DNA from: Lachnospiraceae bacterium
GTDB lineage: Bacteria > Bacillota > Clostridia > Lachnospirales > Lachnospiraceae
Direction: 5' to 3'
Assembly (NCBI GenBank): GCA_016281385.1
Contig: JAEEIN010000151.1
Location: forward strand, 1 to 33,248
Length of the DNA: 33,248 nucleotides
The translations under genes and the position numbers were made by a program. Positions within the stretch are counted from its first letter, which is position 1. Each line of letters starts with the position of its first letter. A model generated the notes under the pieces. That model was given only the letters and a program-made list of their open reading frames with translations, was not told the DNA's origin and did not search any database. Shown here piece by piece: positions 9,529 through 17,155 of this stretch.

Positions 9529-9704
9529 TGTTTGGTCACAACGGACATATCGGTAATTTCGGCTGGACAGGCGGAACCGGTATCTGGGTTGAGGCAGATC
9601 CCGTCGACAAGTTTTCCGTAGCCTATATGCATAACATGGCTCCGAACGAAGAACTCTACCATCACCACAGAGTTCGCGCAGTTGTAAACGGTATTATGTT
9701 GTAA
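9525..9704 (+). pseudogene. C-terminal remnant of a class-C-beta-lactamase-like serine hydrolase
   Basis: A 59-codon reading frame starting in an ATGATG that overlaps the isomerase stop. Its product reads GHNGHIGNFGW near the start, then GIWVEADP and FSVAYMHNM. This is the pattern of the C-terminal HxG box and last strands of serine beta-lactamase/esterase-family enzymes (about 350 residues when complete). The catalytic SxxK and YxN parts are absent, and a stop (TAA at 9513) closes the frame upstream. It therefore appears to be the tail of a deleted gene. It could still be translated by coupling, but as an enzyme it would be dead. Confidence 0.7.
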
Positions 9705-9744
9705 TATATTAAGGGTTATAAATTCAGTTACAGGAGAAACTGTT

Positions 9745-11106
9745 ATGGGTCTGATCGAGTTGCTGCTCCTCGGAGTGGGACTTTCCATGGATGCTTTTGC
9801 CGTTTCCATATGCAAGGGCATAGAAACAAAAAAAGCCAATATCAAACAGATATTGTTATGCGGAATATGGTTCGGTTTTTTCCAGGGACTGATGCCTTTT
9901 ATAGGCTACATACTGGGGTCGAGGCTTGAGTTCATAATCAATAAGATAGCCCCCTGGCTTGCATTCATACTGTTGTCTATCATCGGCATAAATATGATCA
10001 GAGAGGCTTTTTCTTCCGAGGAAGAAGAAACCAGAGCGGGCTTTGACGTGAAGTCCATGTTTATGCTCGCAGTTGCAACCTCCATCGATGCCCTTGCGGT
10101 AGGTATCACTTTCGTGGCAGTTCCCGTATCGCTTATAGATGCATCGGAACTTGTAAATACAATCATCGGCTGTAGTATCATCATGGCTACGACCTTTGTT
10201 TTTTCATGCTGCGGTGTAAGGATCGGAAATGCTTTCGGCATGAGATTTAAGTCGGGAGCGGAAGCCGCCGGCGGATTTGTCCTTGTTTTTATCGGACTTA
10301 AGATATTGCTTGAGCATTTTGGAGTCCTTGATTTCATGGGCAACACAGATGTGCTCTTCGGACTTCTCATTCCCTTTGTCGGAACGGTGCTGGGATCCGC
10401 TCTTGTTTTTGTTGCGGACAAAGATATCAAAGAAGCCTTCAAACTGATACTGATGGGCATGGCAGGAGGTATCATGATGGCATGTTCCATGTGGACCCTT
10501 CTGTATCCTTCCATCCTTGCGGGCAAAGTCATAACCGCGGCTTTGGGATTTGTCATCGGTGTTGCATTCCAGTACCTGCTTGATAAGGCAGTGCCCCATG
10601 CACATTTCTTCTTAAAAGCAGAAGAAGGTCCTTCAAGCAGTCTTAAATACTCCTTTAAAGTCATGCTTTCCGAGGTCATTCATCATGTTCCCGAAGGAAT
10701 GGCTGTAGGCATCATGTTTGCGGGAGCCATAAACGGAGCGGAGGAAGTTTCTCTGGCAGCAGCATTTGCCCTTACAGTAGGCATCGCCGTACAGAACATC
10801 CCCGAAGGAATCTTTGTTTCCACTCCCATAAGGTCGGGTGGCGAAGAAAAAGGAAAGTCCTTTTTGATGGGCGTACTTTCGGGTATCATCGAACCCCTTT
10901 TGGGAATAGCAATGATCATTCTTGTTACTGCCTTCCCGGGTATCCTTTTATTCATGATGGCCCTTACCGGCGGCGCGATAGCTTTCCTTGTTCTTGAGGA
11001 AAATATCCCTTCAATGTATACTGAGGAGCACTCGGATAAGGGAACGATATCCTTTGCTTTATTCTTCTGTATTATGATGATAATCACATTTTCTACGGGA
11101 GTATAG
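9745..11106 (+). CDS. MntP-ZIP fusion: manganese exporter domain joined to ZIP metal transporter
   Basis: A 453-residue membrane protein made of two complete transporters. Residues 1-~195 match MntP-type Mn2+ exporters: the repeated acidic motifs GLSMDAFAVS (Asp16) and ATSIDALAVG (Asp115) in six membrane segments, full length for MntP. Residues ~203-453 match ZIP (GufA-like) transporters: the TM4 motif HHVPEG at 313-318 and TM5 motif QNIPEG at 350-355, with about eight segments. The ZIP half is clearly paralogous to the separate ZIP gene at 22912. The reading frame is open throughout, so this is not a simple adjacency. MntP proteins export Mn2+, and ZIP proteins move Zn, Fe or Mn usually inward, so net direction is unclear. 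CAGGAG lies upstream. No manganese riboswitch (yybP-ykoY type) was recognised. Confidence 0.87.
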   Translation: MGLIELLLLGVGLSMDAFAVSICKGIETKKANIKQILLCGIWFGFFQGLMPFIGYILGSRLEFIINKIAPWLAFILLSIIGINMIREAFSSEEEETRAGFDVKSMFMLAVATSIDALAVGITFVAVPVSLIDASELVNTIIGCSIIMATTFVFSCCGVRIGNAFGMRFKSGAEAAGGFVLVFIGLKILLEHFGVLDFMGNTDVLFGLLIPFVGTVLGSALVFVADKDIKEAFKLILMGMAGGIMMACSMWTLLYPSILAGKVITAALGFVIGVAFQYLLDKAVPHAHFFLKAEEGPSSSLKYSFKVMLSEVIHHVPEGMAVGIMFAGAINGAEEVSLAAAFALTVGIAVQNIPEGIFVSTPIRSGGEEKGKSFLMGVLSGIIEPLLGIAMIILVTAFPGILLFMMALTGGAIAFLVLEENIPSMYTEEHSDKGTISFALFFCIMMIITFSTGV

Positions 11107-11132
11107 ACTGTCTTGCATTTTTCGCGAAAATC

Positions 11133-11161
11133 TTGAAATTATAGGGGGATGAGAGTATATT
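11133..11161 (+). promoter_or_regulatory. Promoter of the giant secreted protein gene
   Basis: TTGAAA (11133-11138), 17-base spacer, TATATT (11156-11161), then a ~40-base leader with AGGAGG (11189-11194) before the start codon. No terminator is seen between the MntP-ZIP stop and this promoter, so some read-through is possible. Confidence 0.65.
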
Positions 11162-11204
11162 AAGCATACAGTTTTATTTTTCCATATGAGGAGGAAAAGT
11201 TTTT

Positions 11205-14200
11205 ATGAGATTTAAACGCAGTATTTCTTTTGTACTGGCACTGCTCATGCTTTTTTCCGAAACCGGTGCTTATGCGTCGGACTATTCGGGAAATGCGGCA
11301 GTGCCTTTTGTATTGTCTGAAGAGGCATATTCGGATGTTACGCCAAACGATCCGGCAGTTGTCTCGACAGATGAGAATATTACTGATGATATTAAGGAGG
11401 AAGAGGCTTCAAGTGTATCCGGTGAGGACAGTGTTATCACAGATTATGACGAAGAAGATCGTGTGACTGCGGAAAAGCTTGAGTTAGTGGCGCCTCCTTA
11501 TGTTACTGAGTTTTATTACGGCATGAATTACGGCATGTACACATTTGTCGGGGGTGATTATTTAAACGGACTCACTCTTAAGATCACTTACTCCAATGGT
11601 AAACAGGAGATAAAGAAGCATGTCTACAACGGCAGAAGGTCGGCTGACGATGTACCTTTTAATATGTTTGATAACTTCTGTACATGTCAGGTGCTGGACA
11701 AATCGGGGAAAGAGATTGACTCGGACCGGTACAACCAGGTGGGAGAATATACTGTGCGCGTTTGGTTGGACAGCGCGTATGCTGATTTTCCCATAAAGAT
11801 TCTCCCGGATGAGAACATGTCGGAGCTTACTGTTGACGGTGAAGCACTCCATATAACGAGTGGCAAATTTTATGAGGATTATGAAGCTAATCACTTAAAG
11901 CTTGTTGTGCCGGCGGGTAAATCAGTAAAAGTTGCATTTGAAAAGGAAGAAGAATGCTATGAACAATGGTATGTCTTTGGAATAACTCCCTACTATTTCA
12001 AAGGAGATGCAGCTTATCCAACCTATGATGCGGTTTACGACAGGACCGACAATTTTATACTTAAAAACGAATCAAAAGAAGCAAGGACATATTATTTAAG
12101 CTTTCTCAATCAATGCGATGTGAAAGTTTCGGCAGAGACCGTAAAATCCATAAAGAAGATTGATATTTCGGAAAATGATGAAGAAGACAGATTTTACGAG
12201 TTATTCACCGACGGCAATCAGTTAAATCCCGTAAACACGACTCTTAAGATCACTTACGAGGACGATTCCACTGAGAACATCGACTATTACAAGGTTAAAA
12301 ACGGCAGTTACGGTATAAGTTACAGAGTGTGCGATGTATCGGGTAATTATGTTGCAGGACCGTTACCCTGGAAAAATGATCTGACCGGTTATCCCGCAGG
12401 GGACTATATCGTAAAGTTCTATACATCGGGCCAAGAGTTAACATGCAGTTATCCCGTCACGGTAAAAAGCTGGAAGGATATACCGGAAATAAAAAAGGAT
12501 GCCTCTGTCAATGTCAACGCGACAACGAAACGCAGCTACTATACCGACGATATCTATGCATCCGCAGTTTATTACATGGATCTTGAGCCGGGAGATTATT
12601 CTCTTTACGCAAAAGGCAATGAAGAGTTTGCGATTCGTATCTTTGATGCAGACTGCAAAAGAATAAATAAAAACAGCTATGTTGTAACGAGACAGTATTT
12701 TACTGTAACAACCGCAGGAAGATATTATATAGATCTTCAGACCAGTAAGGATATCGTTCTGACCCTGAGTGAAGGCGCTTTGCCTAAAGAGATAAAGATG
12801 GTCAAAGAGCCTTTGGATACGGAATTTGTTTACGGATTTGAAGAATTGAAATTAACCGGCCTGTCCGCAAAGATCGTATATGATGACGGAACGGAAAGTG
12901 ATACAGTCGAGTACGGCACGAATGAATTCTATCAATTGTTTGATCTTATCAACTATACGGACAACGGCACAGATGAATACGGAAAACTTAAGGTAGGTAA
13001 CTACTATTGGAGGTTATCCGCTAAGAATAAAAAGGATATCTATACGGATATTACATATTCCGTTGTTCCTTATGAGATAGATGGCACAATCACACCCGGA
13101 ACAGATATCTCATTAAAATGCAACATGCGGAAACTGTCCGATGGTGGGTACACATCCGAAGATGAGAATGGTGCAGCTCTGCCGTTTTACCTGATAGCCA
13201 TGGAACTTACAGCCGGGAAAACTTACAGAATTACCACGGGCCTCAATTACTATCAAACCGTGTGCCTGTATGACACTGAATATAAGTCAATATATTTGGA
13301 TTCCCAGTACAATTATAAGGCGAAGGAAACAGGGACATATTTCCTTAAGGTATACACCACCGGCACTACGATCAGCGTTGAGAACATTCCCGGAATAGAG
13401 GGTATAAAGGTACTTTCAGGTCCTCTTGTCAATAAGGTTCCCGCCGGAGATGCCCTCAACCGCTATAACTGGCCCGATGCCGGAATAGAACTTCTGCTTA
13501 CACTTGAAGACGGCACAACACTTGAGTGTGAGGTAAACGATGAGACATGGGATTATTATGAGCTTGGTGTCGGCAAGTACCTTGGTAAAGACGGAAAGTA
13601 TGCAAATGAGTATATCGCAGGGGAGGATTATTATTATTCCATAATTGTCCCTTACAGTACCATCGATGTAGAAAACCGTGAACTGTTAAAGGTCTCTGTA
13701 GTTTCAAGAGAATCCCTTACGATACCATTTGGAAAGGAATATGTCCTTCCTTTGAATGATGAGGATCGTGGTTATGGATCTCCCGAGTATTTTGTGAACC
13801 TTAGTGCAGGTAAGACCTACAGATTCAACGGTACCGGAGAATATTCTTACAATATATACGATACCTCAGGTAAATTGCTTGTAGAATCGCAATACAACAA
13901 TATGATCAAAGCTTTTGAATATACAAGCGAGATTGATCAGACCGTTGCATTGGTGTTGTCAAATAATTTCTTCGATAATACACATTCCGCTCCTTGCACG
14001 ATATGGGTTGATGAAGTTTCACCGACTCTGCGGGCTAAAGTAACCACAGCTCCACAAAAAACGACTTTTGAATACGGTGTGGTGAAACCTGCTCCCATCG
14101 GTGCGGTAATAACTCTTACCACCGAAGCAGGGGATGTTGAGGTTGGATACGAGGATTTCGCAAGATACGGTATAAGCTATAAGGTATATGATACATACAA

Positions 14201-16730
14201 GCATATGTGCTTATTTACATATCCGGCAAAGGGAACATATATTTTCGGATATGAGATCCCGGGTATCGATGAAGTAGTATATGATTCCGAACATACCTTC
14301 AGGGTAATAAAGGCAGATAAGAATTACAAAGTTTTCTTTAATTCAAACTATCCTGTAACCGATAAAACGAACACGAAAACGAATCAGAAGATTGCGACCA
14401 ACAGATACGTACCGCTTGCAGCAAACACATTCAAATGTGACGGATATGTATTTGAAGGATGGGCGCTTACCGCAGACGGAAAAGCAATATACTCTGATAA
14501 AGAAGCCGTTTATAACATCGCGGGAGAAGATGCGTCCGTAGAGCTGTATGCAAAATGGACGCTTGCGGAATATACCATCAGGTGGCACTTATCCGGTGGG
14601 GATTTTGAGGATGAATTCACACCGGTAACGGGATATGATATTTATTCCGACACAGTAACGCTTCCCACAGCAGAAAACATAAAGGCTGTCACAGGCTTTA
14701 CATTTGCCGGCTGGTATACTACCCCCGATCATAGGACAGCGGCTTCGGATGTGACCAAAGGATCCACCGGAAATAAGGATTTCTATGCAAGATGGGAGCT
14801 TACTCCATATACCGTACACTTTGAAGGAAACGGAAATTCAAAGGGCGGTTCGATGAATGATCAAACCGTTTATTACGGCATTGACGAGACTCTTTCGAAA
14901 TGTGCCTTTAAGGATGCGGGAGCTTTCATGGGCTGGTCCTTCACTCCCGACGGAGCGGTTGAATTTAAGGATAAAGAGGTTGTAAACTTTAAGGATTATA
15001 TTGACAGGTTTATAAACGGGGAACTTACTCTTTATGCGGTATGGAAGAAAACTTTTGCCATAAGTGCAGATCTTAACGGTGGAGCATATGCCGAAGGAAA
15101 AGCTATGCCTTCTTCGTATACATATGGACAGGCTGTCAATCTTCATACGCCTGTACGCACAGGCTATACCTTTAAGGGCTGGTATCTTGATACAGGATTT
15201 ACAAAGAAGTTTACAAAGATAACCAAATCCACGACAGGAGATCTTTCCCTCTTTGCACGCTGGGAACCTGTAGTTTACACCTTAAAGTTAGACGGCAACG
15301 GCGGATCCGGAAAGATGAAAAACTCTTCGGTCAAATATGACGAGTCAGTGACGATTCCTTCATGTATTTATGTTAAGAAGGGATACCGTTTTGCCGGCTG
15401 GGTTTCTTCTTCCTACAAAAGAAGTGCCGCAGCACTTGAAAGTGAAGAGGCATTCGATGCCTTTAAGGCAGACAAGACCATTTATCAGCCTGAAACCGTT
15501 GTCAGCAACCTTGAATCCGGGAAAACGACTGTGATCCTTTCAGCAGTCTGGGTTAGGACGAAATATGTCGCAATATTTAATACCAACGGCGGAAGAACTG
15601 TTTCAGATATCGAATACTATTACAATTCAGAGAAAGAAGCGTTTGTTCTTCCTGATGCACCTACGAGAGAGGGCTATGAATTTGCAGGCTGGTATTCGGA
15701 CAAAGACCTTACAAAGAAGCTTACCAAAACAAAAGGATTATACGGTACTATACATATCTACGCAAAATGGAAAAAAGCTTATGAGGTTATCTTTAACAAG
15801 GCACACGATGAAGCAACCGGTTCCATGGCTAATGAGTCAATGGTATTCGGAGATGCTAAGGCGCTTACGAAGAACAGCTTTAACCGTGATGGATATGTAT
15901 TCATGGGATGGGATACCGATGAATCTGCCGATGAGGTTGTATTTACAGACAAGCAGAAGATAACGGGTATCGATGGTTTATTCCCGCTCAACCTCTATGC
16001 GGTATGGAGAAAAGATTTCAACATCACTTATGAGACAAACGGAGGCAGGTTATCCTTCGGTACACCTTCATCTTATAATTATGGAACAGGTGCAACCTTA
16101 GTCGAGCCGACTAAGAGCGGTTATAAGTTCGGCGGATGGTATTCGGATGCTAAGTTTAAGAAGTCTGTTAAGAAGATATCTGAGACCATGAGGGGCGATA
16201 TCACACTTTATGCAAAGTGGACCGGACTTAAGTGCACCGTAACATTCGATGCAAATGCACCGGAGGGCACAGTAGCAAAAGGTAAGACAGGAAAAACAAC
16301 GCTTACCTGGGGAACCGCAAAGATACTTACCAGAAACGGTTTTAAGATAAACGGTTATACCTTTAAGGGCTGGGCAACATCCAGAAACGGTGAGGTCAAG
16401 TATGAGAATGCATCAAAAGTATCCGATGCGGACAGTGAAGACCTTAAGGTAAAGAGTCTGGGTTACTATAGCCAGACAAAGACACTTTACGCAGTATGGG
16501 AGAAGGATACATACAGCATTAAGTATGTCATGAACGGTGTCTTAATGGATTTAACGATAGAACATGCCTATACTGTTGATTCGGGTTACACGCATATGGA
16601 GCCTGAACGCATAGGTTATACTTTCCTCGGATTCTACACCGACAAGGCCTGCAAAAAGAAAGCGACAGACCTTAAGCCGGGAACAACCGGAAACAAGATC
16701 TTCTATGCAAAATGGAAGGTGAACAAGTAA
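11205..16730 (+). CDS. Giant secreted repeat protein with Ig-like/PPC-like modules and ten InlB repeats
   Basis: Exported protein of 1841 residues. A Sec signal peptide covers ~1-25 (FVLALLMLFSETGAYA), followed by an acidic Thr/Ser/Glu linker to ~90. Residues ~95-1035 hold about four modules, each an Ig-like domain (recurring FxYG ... LKITYxDG ... GxYTV) plus a jelly-roll domain resembling pre-peptidase C-terminal domains (YYMDLEPGDYSLYA; FVNLSAGKTYRF), then one last Ig-like domain. Residues ~1041-1841 are ten InlB-type (Flg_new) repeats with the GYxFxGW core and LYAxW end. There is no LPxTG, SLH or dockerin signal; the chain ends straight after the last repeat, so it is released or held by unknown means. 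No enzyme domain was found. Adhesion or a structural surface role is inferred. Confidence 0.87.
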   Translation: MRFKRSISFVLALLMLFSETGAYASDYSGNAAVPFVLSEEAYSDVTPNDPAVVSTDENITDDIKEEEASSVSGEDSVITDYDEEDRVTAEKLELVAPPYVTEFYYGMNYGMYTFVGGDYLNGLTLKITYSNGKQEIKKHVYNGRRSADDVPFNMFDNFCTCQVLDKSGKEIDSDRYNQVGEYTVRVWLDSAYADFPIKILPDENMSELTVDGEALHITSGKFYEDYEANHLKLVVPAGKSVKVAFEKEEECYEQWYVFGITPYYFKGDAAYPTYDAVYDRTDNFILKNESKEARTYYLSFLNQCDVKVSAETVKSIKKIDISENDEEDRFYELFTDGNQLNPVNTTLKITYEDDSTENIDYYKVKNGSYGISYRVCDVSGNYVAGPLPWKNDLTGYPAGDYIVKFYTSGQELTCSYPVTVKSWKDIPEIKKDASVNVNATTKRSYYTDDIYASAVYYMDLEPGDYSLYAKGNEEFAIRIFDADCKRINKNSYVVTRQYFTVTTAGRYYIDLQTSKDIVLTLSEGALPKEIKMVKEPLDTEFVYGFEELKLTGLSAKIVYDDGTESDTVEYGTNEFYQLFDLINYTDNGTDEYGKLKVGNYYWRLSAKNKKDIYTDITYSVVPYEIDGTITPGTDISLKCNMRKLSDGGYTSEDENGAALPFYLIAMELTAGKTYRITTGLNYYQTVCLYDTEYKSIYLDSQYNYKAKETGTYFLKVYTTGTTISVENIPGIEGIKVLSGPLVNKVPAGDALNRYNWPDAGIELLLTLEDGTTLECEVNDETWDYYELGVGKYLGKDGKYANEYIAGEDYYYSIIVPYSTIDVENRELLKVSVVSRESLTIPFGKEYVLPLNDEDRGYGSPEYFVNLSAGKTYRFNGTGEYSYNIYDTSGKLLVESQYNNMIKAFEYTSEIDQTVALVLSNNFFDNTHSAPCTIWVDEVSPTLRAKVTTAPQKTTFEYGVVKPAPIGAVITLTTEAGDVEVGYEDFARYGISYKVYDTYKHMCLFTYPAKGTYIFGYEIPGIDEVVYDSEHTFRVIKADKNYKVFFNSNYPVTDKTNTKTNQKIATNRYVPLAANTFKCDGYVFEGWALTADGKAIYSDKEAVYNIAGEDASVELYAKWTLAEYTIRWHLSGGDFEDEFTPVTGYDIYSDTVTLPTAENIKAVTGFTFAGWYTTPDHRTAASDVTKGSTGNKDFYARWELTPYTVHFEGNGNSKGGSMNDQTVYYGIDETLSKCAFKDAGAFMGWSFTPDGAVEFKDKEVVNFKDYIDRFINGELTLYAVWKKTFAISADLNGGAYAEGKAMPSSYTYGQAVNLHTPVRTGYTFKGWYLDTGFTKKFTKITKSTTGDLSLFARWEPVVYTLKLDGNGGSGKMKNSSVKYDESVTIPSCIYVKKGYRFAGWVSSSYKRSAAALESEEAFDAFKADKTIYQPETVVSNLESGKTTVILSAVWVRTKYVAIFNTNGGRTVSDIEYYYNSEKEAFVLPDAPTREGYEFAGWYSDKDLTKKLTKTKGLYGTIHIYAKWKKAYEVIFNKAHDEATGSMANESMVFGDAKALTKNSFNRDGYVFMGWDTDESADEVVFTDKQKITGIDGLFPLNLYAVWRKDFNITYETNGGRLSFGTPSSYNYGTGATLVEPTKSGYKFGGWYSDAKFKKSVKKISETMRGDITLYAKWTGLKCTVTFDANAPEGTVAKGKTGKTTLTWGTAKILTRNGFKINGYTFKGWATSRNGEVKYENASKVSDADSEDLKVKSLGYYSQTKTLYAVWEKDTYSIKYVMNGVLMDLTIEHAYTVDSGYTHMEPERIGYTFLGFYTDKACKKKATDLKPGTTGNKIFYAKWKVNK
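14325..16727 (+). repeat. Ten InlB-type protein repeats in five alternating pairs
   Basis: Approximate residue bounds in the protein: 1041-1119, 1122-1199, 1202-1282, 1284-1355, 1358-1451, 1455-1524, 1526-1603, 1605-1674, 1677-1767, 1770-1841. Even repeats carry GWY or GFY followed by a lysine-rich hook and a TxG turn before YARW/YAKW. Odd repeats are longer, lack the tyrosine after GW (GWALTADG, GWSFTPDG, GWATSRNG), and mostly end YAVW. The alternation holds over all ten copies. Confidence 0.8.
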
Positions 16731-16752
16731 AGAACAACAGGTTATAAACTTT

Positions 16753-16781
16753 GGGGAGTCCAAACGGACTCCCCATTTTTT
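16753..16781 (+). terminator. Strong intrinsic terminator after the giant protein gene
   Basis: Perfect 9-bp stem GGGGAGTCC (16753-16761), loop AAAC, GGACTCCCC (16766-16774), followed by ATTTTTT. It begins 23 bases after the stop codon. Confidence 0.95.
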
Positions 16782-16795
16782 ATGGATCTGATGCC

Positions 16796-16824
16796 TTGAC
16801 AGATGAAATCAATTGCGGTAATCT
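16796..16824 (+). promoter_or_regulatory. feoA: Promoter of the feo operon
   Basis: Consensus -35 TTGACA (16796-16801), 17-base spacer, -10 TAATCT (16819-16824). It lies immediately after the terminator of the preceding gene. The predicted transcript starts near 16831 and has a ~97-base leader that contains the GTTAG-N6-CTAAC operator and an AT-rich hairpin (arms 16874-16881 and 16890-16897). Confidence 0.75.
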
Positions 16825-16837
16825 ATGATCGCTATTG

Positions 16838-16853
16838 GTTAGCAATTGCTAAC
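16838..16853. promoter_or_regulatory. GTTAG-N6-CTAAC operator, feo copy
   Basis: GTTAGCAATTGCTAAC is a perfect 16-bp palindrome just downstream of the predicted transcription start of feoA. The same GTTAG-N6-CTAAC layout recurs before both ABC operons (24458 and 28047). The half sites resemble those of DtxR/IdeR-type iron regulators, but the 6-base spacing is wider than in the classical DtxR box. The regulator is not identified. Confidence 0.75.
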
Positions 16854-16927
16854 TGAAGCGAAATAGTGATAACTTATATGAGCAATTTTTCATATAAAGA
16901 GAAAGATACAACGGAGGAGAAAAAGTT

Positions 16928-17155
16928 ATGAGTATCAACGAACTCAAAGAGAACGCCGAAGCGGTGGTGAAAAACCTCCACGGCGATCAGAGGTTCATCG
17001 GAAGGAGCACTTCCATAGGCCTCACACCGGGATGTAAGTTAAGCGTCATAAAGAATGACAAAAACCGTCCCATCCTGATCTACTCAAGAGACACAATGAT
17101 CAGTCTCGGACGTAGTGAATGCGCAGGTATTGAGGTTGAGGAGGTGAAGAGATGA
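16928..17155 (+). CDS. feoA: Ferrous iron transport protein A
   Basis: Small cytoplasmic SH3-like FeoA protein, 75 residues, typical size. Family features include the GRSTSIGLTPG region (~25-35), followed by ISLGRSECAGIEV near the C-terminus. FeoA supports Fe2+ uptake by FeoB, probably by contacting its cytoplasmic domain. Its stop overlaps the feoB start by four bases (ATGA), indicating translational coupling. GGAGGAG lies ahead of the ATG. It is first in the operon behind a strong promoter and putative iron-type operator. Confidence 0.93.
   Translation: MSINELKENAEAVVKNLHGDQRFIGRSTSIGLTPGCKLSVIKNDKNRPILIYSRDTMISLGRSECAGIEVEEVKR

Noticed and set aside
9705-9744. Manganese (yybP-ykoY) riboswitch before the MntP-ZIP gene
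   Set aside because: The gap is only 40 bases and holds just a ribosome binding site, too short for that riboswitch.
9906-10679. Leftward 257-codon frame inside the MntP-ZIP gene
   Set aside because: Low-complexity Met/Ser/Thr/Pro-rich translation, typical of the antisense of a membrane-protein gene; no family match.
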